Source of the DNA: AWTP1-13 sp963814055
GTDB taxonomy: Bacteria; Pseudomonadota; Alphaproteobacteria; Rhizobiales; Hyphomicrobiaceae
Length of the DNA stretch: 64,000 nucleotides
Reading direction: 5' to 3'
NCBI GenBank assembly: GCA_963814055.1
Contig: CAWFBJ010000001.1
Span: 248,001 to 312,000, forward strand
Part shown: piece by piece, positions 17,233 through 27,193 of the stretch
Layout of the letters: each line of letters opens with the position of its first letter
Numbering within the stretch: position 1 is the first letter of the stretch
Position numbers and translations under genes: made by a program
Notes under the pieces: model-generated
The model's database searches: none
The model's input: the letters and a program-made list of their open reading frames with translations, nothing else
Told to the model about the DNA's origin: nothing

Positions 17233-19248
17233 TTGCGGTTCTCAACCATCGTGGGACTTGCGGGACTGCTGGCGGTGCTGGGCTGCACCAACAATCCCTA
17301 TCCTGACGCCGATCAGGACAAGAAGGTTCTCTATTCTTCATTCAGTCGAAGCGCCCAAGACGCTCGATCCTGCCGTCGCTTACACGACGGCCGAGCATGT
17401 CGTCACCGGCACCGTTTACGATACCCTGCTCGAGTATCACTACTTGCGGCGGCCCTATGAGCTGATCCCTGGCCTTGCCGAGGCAGTCCCTAAGCCTGAA
17501 ACGCAAGCCGGGGAGCGCCAGACTACCGCTTCAAGCTGCGCCGGGGCGTGCTGTTCCACGCCGACCCCTGCTTTGCGCTGAGTCAGCAGGGCCGCAACAC
17601 GCGCGAGGTTCTTGCTGCCGATGTAGCTTTCCAGCTGGCGCGTCTCGCCGACCCCGCTGTCAACAGCCCGGTCGCGAGCACGTTCGCCGATATATTGGGC
17701 TTCACCGATTTTGCCAAGCGCCTGTCGGACCTGCGCAAGACCGACCCGACGTTCACTTCAGTGCCAATTCAGGAGCAGTACAAGCGTGCTGGCGGCATAG
17801 AGGGCGTCGTGGTGCGCGGCGACGTGGAACTGGAGATCGTGCTGGCCGGACCAAATCCGCAGATCCTCTACTGGTTCGCGATGCCCTTCACCACGCCTAT
17901 GCCCTGGGAGGCCGTGGCATACTACGACGGCAAGGATGGCCGCCCCAACTTCAGCGACCACGCCGTGGGCACCGGGGCGTTCCGGCTCACCGTATACGAG
18001 CGCCAGCACCGCTTCGTGCTGGAGCGCAATCTGAACTGGTATGGCACGCTGCGCCCCGAAGCCAAGGCGCCCGGCGCCACCTTCCCGACGGAAATCGACC
18101 AGGCCGACATCGACGCTGGCCGCATCGATCCAGCGTACGCCGGCCGTGCCTTGCCGTTCCTGGACCGCATCAACTTCTCGCGCGAGCGCGAAGGCATCCC
18201 GCGCTTCAACAAGCTCCTGCAGGGCTATTACGACGACGGCGGCATCATCAAGGAAAGCTTCGATGCCATCGTCAAGGACGACCGGCTGTCGCCGGAAATG
18301 GTGGCGCGCGGCATGCGCCTCGACACGGAGGTGGAGCCGACCAGTCTTCTACGTCGGCTTCAACATGGAGGATGCGGTCGTCGGCGCTCCTGCAGGCGAG
18401 TCGTTCCCGCAATTTGCGTCAGGCCATGAGTCTCGCCGATCAACGTCGAGGACTATCTGCGCTTATTCCTCAACGGCCGCGGCGTGCCGGCGCAGTCGCC
18501 TTTGCCGCCGGGCATCTTCGGCTACCACAAGGACTACCGCAATCCATTCCGTCAGCCCGATCTGCCGCGCGCGCGCGCTTTGCTCGCTGAGGCTGGATAC
18601 AAGAACGGCATCGACCCTGCCACCGGACAACCGCTGAAGCTGACTTTCGACACGGGTAACACGTCCGCGCAGGCGCTTTTGCAGTACGAATTTTTCGTCT
18701 CGGCCTGGCGCGGGCTGGGTCTCGACGTGCAGATCAAGGCCACAACCTACAATCAGTTCCAGGACCGGGTGCGCAGGGGCGCTTACCAGATCTTTCAGTG
18801 GGGTTGGGTAGGGGACTTTCCCGATCCGGAGAATTTCCTGTTCCTGCTCGAGTGCGGCAACGCCCAGTCCAAGAGCCGAGGGCCGAACACGGCAAATTTC
18901 TGCAATGCGGACTACGACCGCATCTACCGCGAAATGAAGAACTTGCCGAACGATGACCGGCGGGCGGGGTTGATCAAGCAGATGGTGGAGATCGTCGAGA
19001 CCGAGCGGCCCTGGATCGAGCTCTACCACAACGAGGACTACAATCTGAGCCACGCCTGGCTCGTCAATTCAAAGCCTATGGGCATCTCCAATCCGGCCTT
19101 CAAGTACAAGGACGTGAAGCCTGCGATGCGGGCACGGCTGCGCGCGGAATGGAACACACCCGTGCGCTGGCCCTTGTACCTCGTGCTGCTGCTGATCGTG
19201 GCAGCAACCGTGCCCGCCGTGAAAACCTACTATCGGGAGCGCCTCTAG
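17233..19248 (+). CDS. Peptide-type ABC transporter binding lipoprotein with C-terminal membrane anchor (six extra bases as read)
   Basis: A solute-binding protein of the OppA/DppA family, 669 residues after correction. The start has a lipobox LAVLGC with the acylated cysteine at residue 18, then VLYSSFSEAPKTLDPAVAY once repaired. The C-terminus adds a hydrophobic segment, PLYLVLLLIVAATVPAV, followed by basic residues, so the protein may be held at both ends. Extra single bases lie at about 17347, 17513, 17520, 18343, 18401 and 18438; dropping them yields ADYRFKLRRGVLFHADP, VFYVGFNMEDA and RQAMSLAINVEDYLR. It is the first of five genes of the importer and is followed at once by the permease. 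Confidence 0.82.
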
Positions 19249-20235
19249 ATGGCCGCCTATCTCATCCGCCGTCTGGCCTATGGGGCGGTGACCGTGCTGG
19301 GCGTGCTGTTCCTGCTCTTCATCCTCTTCTTCACCGTAACTGACCCTGACGACATCGCTCGCAAGGCCGTGGGCGAGAAGGCTCGGCCCGACGTCTATGT
19401 GCAATGGAAGAAAAACCACGGCTACGACAGGCCGTTGCTACTCAACCGCGCGCACGCAGCTTCCGATACGCGGCGCTACACGGACACACTTCTGTTCGAG
19501 CACTTCCGGCGCATGCTCACCTTCGATTTCGGCCGCAGCGATGCAGATGACACGCCCATAGCCAAACGCCTGCAAGCGGGCGCCGGACCAAGTCTCAGCT
19601 TGACCGTGCCGCTGTTTCTGCTCGGCCTTTTGGTCGGCATCGCGGTCGCCTTGTTCGTTGCGTTCTTCCGGGAAACCTACATCGACCGAGCCGTTCTCGT
19701 AGTATGCATGCTGACCATGAGCATTGCCGGCCTGCTGTACATCATCGGCGGACAATACCTAGTGGGCATGCTGCTCAGATGGTTCCCCATCTCCGGCTTC
19801 GACCCCAATGCTTCAGTGGTGGGCCGATTTCTGGCGTTGCCGGTCCTCGTTGGCCTTGTGACCGGCTTTGGCGCGGACGTGCGGCTCTATCGCACCATCT
19901 TCATCGAGGAGATGAACCGGGACTACGTGCGCACCGCCCGCGCCAAAGGCTGTGGCGACGCCCGAGTCATGGTGCGGCACGTGCTGCGCAACGCACTGAT
20001 TCCAATTCTCACCAACATCGTCATCGCCATTCCGTTTCTTTTCACGGGCGCGCTGTTGCTGGAATCCTTCTTCGGCATTCCCGGGCTTGGCTCGCTGACG
20101 GTGGAGGCGATCCAGGGCAACGATTTCTCCACACTCAGAACCATCGTCTATCTGGGCGCCCTGCTGTTCATCCTCGGCCAGATCCTCACCGACTTCAGTT
20201 ACGCACTGGCCGATCCACGCGTGCGGTTGAGCTAG
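19249..20235 (+). CDS. Peptide-type ABC transporter permease (OppB type)
   Basis: A 328-residue inner-membrane permease that begins at the base after the binding protein's stop codon. It has an N-terminal helix at residues 10-30, a periplasmic stretch of about 80 residues, and then helices that include the BPD_transp_1 loop MNRDYVRTARAKGCGDARVM near residue 224, which docks on the ATPase. The family's usual YLIRRL start is present. The frame is intact. It would pair with the OppC-type permease that follows. Confidence 0.9.
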   Translation: MAAYLIRRLAYGAVTVLGVLFLLFILFFTVTDPDDIARKAVGEKARPDVYVQWKKNHGYDRPLLLNRAHAASDTRRYTDTLLFEHFRRMLTFDFGRSDADDTPIAKRLQAGAGPSLSLTVPLFLLGLLVGIAVALFVAFFRETYIDRAVLVVCMLTMSIAGLLYIIGGQYLVGMLLRWFPISGFDPNASVVGRFLALPVLVGLVTGFGADVRLYRTIFIEEMNRDYVRTARAKGCGDARVMVRHVLRNALIPILTNIVIAIPFLFTGALLLESFFGIPGLGSLTVEAIQGNDFSTLRTIVYLGALLFILGQILTDFSYALADPRVRLS

Positions 20236-20246
20236 GAGCGCATGCG

Positions 20247-21269
20247 GTGACGACATGGGTCTCCAACAGCATCGTCGTTCTCCTGGTTGCTGGCGGCATC
20301 TGGCTTGCACGGCGGCTCGCCCGCAACCGCTTCTGGCGCGAGAGCGCCATCGAACTCTGGCGACGCCGGAGGCTCGCCATCGTGGTGCTCGCTGTATTCG
20401 TTTTCGTCGCCCTGCTCGATTCTATCTCTTGGGTGGGCGGCGCCCGCGACGGCGACGATCTTGCGGCCTTCCGGTCCAGAACCATCATCGATCGCATCTT
20501 TCGGCCCGAGACCTTCAAGGAAACAAGCTATTCTGCGCCGCTTGCCAGCGTGGCGTTCTATGGCGGCCAGCCGCTCCGCTATCCGGGCGCGCATCTGCTC
20601 GGCACCGACATCCTCGGCCGCGACGTGGTCTATCGTGCGCTAAAGGGCGCGCGCGTGGCGCTCCTGATCGGCGCGTTCACGAGCCTGCTGGTGATTCCGA
20701 TCGCCCTGCTCTTCGGAGTGTCCGCGGGCTACTTCGGCCGGCGCATCGATGACGGCGTGTTCTTCCTGATCACGGTGCTTGCCTCGGTACCGAGCCTGCT
20801 CTTGCTCATCGCGCTGATCATGGCTCTGGGCAGGGGCACCCTGCAGGTCTGCATCGCGCTGGGCGTCACGGGGTGGGTTCAGTTTTGCCGGATCGCGCGG
20901 GGTGAAACCCTCAAACTGCGAGAGGCCGATTATGTCGACGCCGCCCGGGCGCTCGGCGTTTCGGACACGAAAATCATCGTCCGCCACATCCTGCCCAACA
21001 TCGCACACCTGATCATCATCACGTTCGCGCTGTCGTTTACCGGGCTGGTGCTGTCGGAAACCATCCTGTCCTATCTGGGCATCGGAGTGGAGGGCAGTTG
21101 GGGCCAGATGATCGATCAGGCCCGCAACGAACTCTCCCGCACACCCATCATCTGGTGGAACCTTGCAGGGGCCTCCGTGCTTCTGTTCGCGCTCGTGCTT
21201 GCGGTCAATGTGATCGCCGATGCCATGCGCGACATCGCCGATCCACGCACCCGCAGGGAGGGGCAATGA
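20247..21269 (+). CDS. Peptide-type ABC transporter permease (OppC type)
   Basis: A 340-residue permease. The start is GTG 20247 with GGAG eight bases ahead; a nearby ATG at 20242 is out of frame and stops at once. The N-terminal part has two helices and a periplasmic loop, LLGTDILGRDVVYRALKGAR marks the OppC/DppC family near residue 115, and the EAA loop is ADYVDAARALGVSDTKIIVR. The last helix and SYLGIGVEGSWGQMIDQAR near the C-terminus are typical. Its stop overlaps the oppD start as ATGA. Confidence 0.88.
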   Translation: MTTWVSNSIVVLLVAGGIWLARRLARNRFWRESAIELWRRRRLAIVVLAVFVFVALLDSISWVGGARDGDDLAAFRSRTIIDRIFRPETFKETSYSAPLASVAFYGGQPLRYPGAHLLGTDILGRDVVYRALKGARVALLIGAFTSLLVIPIALLFGVSAGYFGRRIDDGVFFLITVLASVPSLLLLIALIMALGRGTLQVCIALGVTGWVQFCRIARGETLKLREADYVDAARALGVSDTKIIVRHILPNIAHLIIITFALSFTGLVLSETILSYLGIGVEGSWGQMIDQARNELSRTPIIWWNLAGASVLLFALVLAVNVIADAMRDIADPRTRREGQ

Positions 21270-22250
21270 GCGAACCCCTGCTGACGGTCGAGCAGTTGGC
21301 CATATCGTTTCCCTCAGAAGCCGGCCGCACACCCGTAGTGGATCGGGTGGCGCTGTCGATTGCGGCCGGCGAGACGCTCGCTTTGGTGGGCGAGTCCGGG
21401 CTGCGGCAAGTCCATCACCGCGCTCTCCATCATGCGCCTGGTGCCACGCCCCGGCCGCATCGAACCTACGAGCCGCATCCGCTTCGAGGGCCGGGATTTG
21501 CTGTCCCTGCCCGTTCCGGAGATGCGCAATGTGCGCGGCAGCCGGATCGGCATGATCTTTCAGGAGCCCATGACGAGCCTCAATCCCGTGACGGCCGTGG
21601 GCCATCAAGTGGCGGAGGCCATTCTCCTCCATGCCAAGGTTTCACGCGCGGAGGCGCGCCGGCGCGTGCTGGAACTGTTCGGCATGGTTGGCATTCCCGC
21701 CCCGGAATTGCGCTTCCATGCATACCCGCATCAACTCTCCGGTGGGCTCAAGCAACGGGTGATGATCGCCATGGCCATGGCGATGAAGCCGCGCCTGCTG
21801 ATCGCCGACGAACCCACTACCGCGCTCGACGCCACCATCCGCGCGCAAATCCTGGACCTGATCCGCAACCTCGCTGCCACCACCGGCACCGCGGTGCTGC
21901 TCATCACGCACGACTTCGGCGTGGTCAACGAAGTCGCAGATCGCGTCGCGGTGATGTACGCGGGGCAGATCGTCGAGCAAGGCACCCGCGCCGAGTTGCT
22001 GAGCGAGCCACGCCACCCCTATACCCAGGGACTGCTCAAATCCATTCCTCGGCCAGAAGCGCGTGGATCGAGGCTCAACGAGATTGAAGGCGTGGTGCCT
22101 CGTCCAGGTCAGTGGCCGCCCGCCTGCCGCTTCCATACGCGCTGTCCGCACGTGTTCGAGCGCTGTCGCAGCGAAACACCTGCGCGCACATCCATTTCAC
22201 AGACGCAAGCCGCCTGGTGCCATCTGGTTGAACAGGAGATGCAGCCATGA
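21266..22250 (+). CDS. Peptide-type ABC transporter ATPase, OppD type (one frameshift as read)
   Basis: First ATPase of the importer, about 327 residues. The single extra G at 21398-21400 falls inside Walker A: as read it gives GESGLRQVH, and with one G removed it becomes GESGCGKSITALSIM. The rest is sound: Q-loop MIFQEPMTSLNPV, signature LSGGLKQRV, Walker B LLIADEPTTALD and the OppD/DppD C-terminal tail with CRFHTRCPHVFERC, a region of cysteines that binds an iron-sulfur cluster in some homologues. A break exactly in Walker A with simple repair suggests an error in the sequence. It overlaps the permease gene before and the oppF gene after it. Confidence 0.87.
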
Positions 22251-23248
22251 GCGCACTCACCAGTGGTGCGCTGCTCGAACTGCGCGGACTTCGGACATGG
22301 TTTCCCATTCGCACGGGGATCTTCAAGCGCGTCACGGGGCATGTGAAAGCCGTGGACGGCGTGGACCTCACGATTTTTCCAGGCGAGACGCTGGCCCTTG
22401 TTGGTGAGTCAGGCTGCGGCAAGACGACGGTCGGGCGCACGATCCTGCAGCTGGTGGAGGCGAGCGGCGGCAACGTCTGGTTCGACGGGGTCAATCTTTC
22501 GCTGCTCCCGAAGGCAGATTTCCTGCCCTATCGGCGCCGGATGCAGATCGTGATGCAGGATCCCGGCTCCGCTCTCGACCCGCGTTTCACGGTGCGAGAC
22601 GCCATCGCCGAGGGCATGGAGGCGTTCGGGATCGGGGAAAGTGCCGAGGAGCGCACCAAACGCGTTGCCGACCTGATGCGCAAGGTGAGCCTCGATCCCG
22701 CTACCATGTGGCGCTATCCGCACGAGTTTTCCGGGGGACAACGCCAGCGCATATGCATCGCGCGCGCGCTTGCCGTAGACCCGGCCCTGCTCATCTGCGA
22801 CGAGGCGACATCGGCGCTCGACGTATCGATCCAGGCCCAAATTCTCAACCTGCTCTCCGACCTGCAGGCAGAGCGCAAGCTCACCTACCTGTTCATCACC
22901 CACGACCTCGGCGTGGTCCGCTACTTCGCCACCCGCGTCGCCGTGATGTATCTCGGCCGCATTGTAGAAATCGGACCAACGGAGCGGATATTCACAGAAC
23001 CTCGGCACCCCTACACCAAGGCTCTGCTGGCCTCGATTCCCTCCCTTGACCCGGCACGACGCGGAATCAAGCCTGCAGCGCTCGGTGACGTTCCCTCGCC
23101 GGACAACCCTCCTCCTGGCTGTCACTATCATCCCCGCTGCGCGGTACGGCTGCCGGTCTGCAGCCGCGAGGACCCACCGGTGGTTGAATTCCCTGACGGC
23201 ATGAGCCGATGCGTGCTCGCACGCAACGAAACCAGCGCCAGCCTGTGA
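22247..23248 (+). CDS. Peptide-type ABC transporter ATPase (OppF type)
   Basis: Second ATPase, 333 residues. Walker A GESGCGKTT is near residue 52, the Q-loop QIVMQDPGSALDPR near 100, the signature FSGGQRQRI near 160 and Walker B LLICDEATSALD near 180. The C-terminal oligopeptide domain carries PPPGCHYHPRC and a second cysteine pair. The start ATG overlaps the stop of the oppD gene. This completes a binding protein, two permeases and two ATPases in one operon. The transported ligand could be peptides, but nickel, opines and oligosaccharides are also known for the class. Confidence 0.9.
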   Translation: MSALTSGALLELRGLRTWFPIRTGIFKRVTGHVKAVDGVDLTIFPGETLALVGESGCGKTTVGRTILQLVEASGGNVWFDGVNLSLLPKADFLPYRRRMQIVMQDPGSALDPRFTVRDAIAEGMEAFGIGESAEERTKRVADLMRKVSLDPATMWRYPHEFSGGQRQRICIARALAVDPALLICDEATSALDVSIQAQILNLLSDLQAERKLTYLFITHDLGVVRYFATRVAVMYLGRIVEIGPTERIFTEPRHPYTKALLASIPSLDPARRGIKPAALGDVPSPDNPPPGCHYHPRCAVRLPVCSREDPPVVEFPDGMSRCVLARNETSASL

Positions 23249-23346
23249 ACAAATTCTGCTCTCCACCGGTGGTTCGTCGCCGCTCGCGCTGACGGTGAGT
23301 TTGTGCTTAGGATGCGCCCCTACGGGTATTGGCCGGAGGGGATCCG

Positions 23347-25239
23347 ATGATCAGGCGCTTCATTGGCACTGCCACAGCTTGTTTCATGGTTCTGGCCGCG
23401 ACCTTCACGGCATGGCCGAAATCTGCTCACGCCGACGAGACTCAGGATTGCGTCCAGCACGCAGATCTCGACCTGCAGATGCGCGCCTGCAGCCAAATCC
23501 TGCAGCGCGACAGCAGTGCAGCATGGGCCTATGTCAATCGCAGCTGGGCGCTGATGGACAAAGGCGAACCCGATCGGGCCATTGCCGACGCCACCAAGGC
23601 CATCGAACTCGATCCCAAATTGGCGATTGCCTACGTCAACCGCGCCGGTGCTCTCCTTAGCAAAGGCGAGAACGATCGCGTCATCGCCGATACCACCAAA
23701 GCCATCGCGCTCGATCCCAAGTTGGCTATCGCCTACGTCAACCGTGCCACTGCCTACATCAACAAAGGCAACTTCGACCGCGCTATCGCCGAGTACGATA
23801 CCGCCATCAAGCTCAATTCAAGTATTGCTTTTGCCTACAACGGCCGCGGCTGGGCCTATCGCAACAAGGGCGACTTCGATCGGGCCATCACGGACTACAA
23901 CGAGGCCCTCCGTATCAACCCGAAATTTGCCATCGCCTACATCAACCGCAGCGACGCCTACTTCAGCAAGGGCGACTACGACCGCGTCATCACCGATGCC
24001 AGCGAAGCGATACGCAATGATCCCAAGGCTACGTTCGCGTACAACAACCGCGGCTTGGCCCATAAGGCGAAGGGTGACCATGATCGCGCAATCATGGATT
24101 TCGATCAGGCGATAAAGCTCGATCCCAACTTTGCGCTCGCCTATGTCAACCGCGGCTTCGCCTACGGGGCTATGGGCGACAATGATCGGGCCATCGCCGA
24201 CTACAACGACGCGATACGGCTCGACCCCAGGTCGGCGCTTGCTCATAACAACCGGGGCTGGATCAACCATGTGCAAGGCGACCACGATCGCGCAATTGCC
24301 GATTTTTCCCGCGCCATCGAGATCGACCCCAACATGGCACTGGCCTACGCCAACCGGGGAACGGCCTACAGCGCGAAGGGGGACAACGCACTCGCACTAG
24401 CCGATTATCGCAAACTGCTCGAGCTTCCCGCTCCCACCGCCACCGACCGCCAGCGGCAAGAAATTGCACGCGAACGCATCGCCAGATTGATACAGCCGCC
24501 GCCTCCACCCAAGGCAGCAACGCCTTCGGCCGGGCCGCGCCGCGTGGCCCTGGTAATCGGGAATTCCAACTATTCCCATGCCGGTCTCTTGACCAACCCA
24601 GCCAACGATGGACGCGCCGTGGCGAACGCTCTGCGACGCCTGGGCTTTACACATGTGTTCGAGCACTACGATATGAGCCGCGACAGAATGGGACGCGCAT
24701 TGCGGGACTTCGGTGACAGTGCCGAAGGCGCCGAGTGGGCAGTGGTGTTCTTCGCCGGCCACGGCATCGAGGTCAACGGCACCTCCTATCTCGTTCCCAT
24801 CGACGCCGAACTCAAGCGCGAAACCCACGTCAGCGACGAGGCGATCTCACTGACACAGGTGCAAGCGAAGGTGGATGCCGCCGCCAAGCTCGGGCTGGTC
24901 ATTCTCAACTCCTGCCGCAACAACCCCTTCCTCGCCCGCATGGTGCGCTCGACGACCACACGTTCCCTGGTCCGCGGCCTGTCGCCCGTGGAACCAGAGG
25001 GCAACGTGCTCGTCGCCTACGCCGCCAAACACGGCACCACCGCCGAGGACGGCACAGGCGAGCACAGCCCCTTTACGGAGGCCTTGCTCGCCAGCATCGA
25101 GGAACCAGGGCTCGAGATAAATTTCCTGTTCCGCAAGGTGCGCGACCGCGTGCGAGAGAAGACGGGCAAGCGCCAGGAGCCGTTCCTCTACGGCACGCTC
25201 GGCAGCGAACCGCTGTACTTCAAGACAGCGCAAAAATAG
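23347..25239 (+). CDS. Secreted TPR protein with C-terminal caspase-fold peptidase domain
   Basis: A 630-residue protein. Residues 1-29 are a Sec signal peptide ending SAHA. Residues 58-363 form nine 34-residue TPR repeats with the pattern AYVNRG-Y--KGD-DRAI-D---AI-LDP. A proline-rich linker leads to a peptidase C14 (caspase) domain from about residue 399, starting RVALVIGNSNY. The catalytic pair is H472 in FFAGHGIE and C523 in LNSCRNNPF; the usual LDAC aspartate is an asparagine. The ATG at 23347 has GGAGG seven bases ahead. It would act in the periplasm, probably cleaving after Arg or Lys as prokaryotic caspase homologues do; the partner bound by the TPRs is unknown. Confidence 0.85.
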   Translation: MIRRFIGTATACFMVLAATFTAWPKSAHADETQDCVQHADLDLQMRACSQILQRDSSAAWAYVNRSWALMDKGEPDRAIADATKAIELDPKLAIAYVNRAGALLSKGENDRVIADTTKAIALDPKLAIAYVNRATAYINKGNFDRAIAEYDTAIKLNSSIAFAYNGRGWAYRNKGDFDRAITDYNEALRINPKFAIAYINRSDAYFSKGDYDRVITDASEAIRNDPKATFAYNNRGLAHKAKGDHDRAIMDFDQAIKLDPNFALAYVNRGFAYGAMGDNDRAIADYNDAIRLDPRSALAHNNRGWINHVQGDHDRAIADFSRAIEIDPNMALAYANRGTAYSAKGDNALALADYRKLLELPAPTATDRQRQEIARERIARLIQPPPPPKAATPSAGPRRVALVIGNSNYSHAGLLTNPANDGRAVANALRRLGFTHVFEHYDMSRDRMGRALRDFGDSAEGAEWAVVFFAGHGIEVNGTSYLVPIDAELKRETHVSDEAISLTQVQAKVDAAAKLGLVILNSCRNNPFLARMVRSTTTRSLVRGLSPVEPEGNVLVAYAAKHGTTAEDGTGEHSPFTEALLASIEEPGLEINFLFRKVRDRVREKTGKRQEPFLYGTLGSEPLYFKTAQK

Positions 25240-25643
25240 GTCGAACTGAACTGCCGGAGGGTCATGGCTTCAGCCCGTCGCGGTCGGCGATGCGCGCTTC
25301 CATTTGGCACCGCCACCGTTTCATCGCCAGAGCAGGCCAGCCTGCAATCGCTTGCTGACTCCTCTACAGCATCCTCTGCGCGGCCCCGCAAAGTTGCCGA
25401 CACATCAATCTTGGTCTCGCGGAACTACAGCTAGCGTGTTTTCAGTCACCAAGTGCTTGCCAAGGATCGTCCCACCGGCCTGTTCATACCCCGTTCATAT
25501 GAAATTGGCGCAACATGCAGCGGCCTGTCTCCATTTGGTCGTCAAGCGCCACACGGGCACAGGGGCAAGAGTGCGGCCGGAGCGTTTCCGCGCGCCGGTC
25601 GTAGCGTCACGCGTGAGTCATACGAAATTTTATGGAGCAGGCA
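25240..25643. other. 404-base gap without a gene
   Basis: I see no convincing reading frame here. The only feature of note is the 10-base palindrome TTCATATGAA at about 25494-25503, preceded twelve bases earlier by a further TTCATA, which could be an operator or part of the promoter for the small gene that follows. No terminator is visible directly after the caspase gene. Confidence 0.4.
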
Positions 25644-25901
25644 ATGACTGGAAGCGGATCAAGCGGCGTTCGCCGCAAGCTCATGAGTATGCTGACGGCG
25701 GCAGCCATGGTTGTCGTTTATCTTCTTGGCACCATCGGCGTATCCACAGTCACGATGACTGCCGGCACGTCGTCGGCGGAAGCCAGAGGCCGCCGCGGTG
25801 GCCGCAGAGGTGGACGCGGTCGTGGCCGTGGCCGTGGTCGTGGCCGCAGGGGCAGGGGTCCCGGCTGCTCGATCATTCTCTGGGATCTCGGCCTCTGCTA
25901 G
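25644..25901 (+). CDS. Small secreted Arg/Gly-rich protein
   Basis: An 85-residue protein of unknown function. After a basic start comes a hydrophobic helix (LTAAAMVVVYLLGTIGVSTV), probably a signal peptide or membrane anchor, then a small polar stretch and a tail of alternating Arg and Gly from about residue 48 to 73. The last 13 residues (PGCSIILWDLGLC) hold two cysteines. I chose ATG 25644 because GGAGCAGG precedes it; ATG 25632 would add four residues. The RG tail is highly basic and could bind nucleic acid, lipopolysaccharide or another anion (inference). A clear terminator follows. Confidence 0.6.
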   Translation: MTGSGSSGVRRKLMSMLTAAAMVVVYLLGTIGVSTVTMTAGTSSAEARGRRGGRRGGRGRGRGRGRGRRGRGPGCSIILWDLGLC

Positions 25902-26208
25902 GTCGTTTTCGCCAGCAGACTAGTGCGAACAGGCGCCTCTGGTTCTTCACCACGAGGCGCCTTCTCTTTGCGTACTTTCACTGAAATATTGCATGGGTGT
26001 CCCTCGCCAAGCCTCGCGCATGCTGGCGCCAGAGGAATACAGCAACCTGATCAAGGTCTTGCTATCAACCGCGGGGAATGCCTCCCCAGGACCGGCAAGC
26101 CAATCATGACAGAATGTACATTACACGGCCATCATCGTGCCGCGATGGAGCAGGATTGCTTTTCCGCCGTGGGAAATGCTCGGTTTTTGAGATTGTGGGA
26201 GGTTTGCA
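25902..26208. other. 307-base gap holding a terminator
   Basis: The first part contains the terminator listed separately. The rest, up to the next start at 26209, shows no convincing gene and presumably holds that gene's promoter. Confidence 0.5.
25931..25962 (+). terminator. Rho-independent terminator of the Arg/Gly-rich gene
   Basis: AGGCGCCTC and GAGGCGCCT form a perfect 9-base-pair stem; the 14-base loop can add TGGT-ACCA pairing. TCTCTTTG follows. It lies 29 bases after the stop codon. Confidence 0.75.
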
Positions 26209-27039
26209 ATGCGATGGAGATGGGTGGCCGCGCTCGCGGGCGCACTGGTGCTGACTGCACTGGCAACGGACGCCATGGCGCAGCGCCGCGACAGAGGTGA
26301 CAGAGACAGAGAATGGGTGTTGCTGGGCGAGCAGTCCGTCGGCTTCCGTGTAGACCGCGACATCATCAGGATCGGACAGTCGGAAGACTGGTACAGGGAT
26401 CGCGCATTCCGGCGATTGCACCTGGTAGCTGAAGGAAACGATATTCATCTGATTGCGGTCCGCCTCGTCTACTTCAACGGTTTCGGTGAAGACTACCGCG
26501 TCGACCGGCTGATCCGCCCAGGCGAAGACCAAGCGATCGAACTCAGGGGCGACAGAAGCTTCGTGCGGCAGATCGAATTGACCTATCGCTCGCGCCCCGG
26601 ATTCGGCGGTCGGGCCGTGATGAAGGTTTATGGCGAGCCTTCGCGGCGCGGAGGCCCTCCGGGCGGACCTCCGCCCATCATCTCCGGACCAGGCCCAGGA
26701 CCGGGCGGTGGCGCCGACTGGACGGAACTTGGCTGCAAGCAAGTCTCGCTCTTTGGCAGAGACCGCGATGCCGTCGAGGTTGGCCGTCGCGAAGGACGGT
26801 TCAAGGCGATCCGCCTTCACGTGCGCGGGGCCGATGTCGAAATGCTAGATCTGCGGGTTATCTATGCCAACGGCCAGCCCGACGACATTCCGGTCCGTCG
26901 CGTCATCAGACAGGGTGACCGCACCGCGCCATTGGACCTCAGAGGCTTTGAGCGCTCGATCCAACGCGTCGAGATGGTCTATCGCACCATCCCGAACTTC
27001 AAAGGCCTTGCCCGAGTGTGCGTCGAGGGCCTGCAGTAA
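26209..27039 (+). CDS. Exported protein with two copies of a DUF2541-like domain
   Basis: A 276-residue protein with a signal peptide ending DAMAQ. Two copies of a roughly 90-residue domain follow, at about residues 34-125 and 180-276, joined by a Pro/Gly linker (RRGGPPGGPPPIISGPGPGP). Each copy runs: a start with LGCKQV or LGEQSV, RDRD-V or VDRDII, then GRFKAIRLHVRG-type, a YANGQPDDIPV strand, an ID/LDLRG segment and a VEMVYR strand. The repeated short hydrophobic strands suggest an all-beta fold. From memory it resembles the DUF2541 group; this was not checked. The function is unknown. Copy 2 is much closer to the next gene than to copy 1. Confidence 0.65.
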   Translation: MRWRWVAALAGALVLTALATDAMAQRRDRGDRDREWVLLGEQSVGFRVDRDIIRIGQSEDWYRDRAFRRLHLVAEGNDIHLIAVRLVYFNGFGEDYRVDRLIRPGEDQAIELRGDRSFVRQIELTYRSRPGFGGRAVMKVYGEPSRRGGPPGGPPPIISGPGPGPGGGADWTELGCKQVSLFGRDRDAVEVGRREGRFKAIRLHVRGADVEMLDLRVIYANGQPDDIPVRRVIRQGDRTAPLDLRGFERSIQRVEMVYRTIPNFKGLARVCVEGLQ

Positions 27040-27080
27040 ACCAACGTCCGCCGAGATAATTCCGGCTCTTACAAACACAA

Positions 27081-27104
27081 GAGGGCTGCCGCGAGGCAGC
27101 CCTC
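27081..27104 (+). terminator. Rho-independent terminator
   Basis: GAGGGCTGCC, loop GCGA, GGCAGCCCTC: a perfect 10-base-pair stem followed by TTCGCATTTGC, 42 bases after the stop of the two-domain gene. Confidence 0.8.
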
Positions 27105-27193
27105 TTCGCATTTGCATGGCTGTCACCAGTAGGAACGTGACAACGGATGTCCGCGTTCTCATCCGTTAGCCCAGGTCACGCAAGGAGGTAAGA

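Noticed and set aside
23520..24430. A 102-base periodic repeat that looks like a tandem array or CRISPR
   Set aside because: The period equals 34 codons and the repeats are TPR units of one intact protein; unit sequences vary as coding repeats do.
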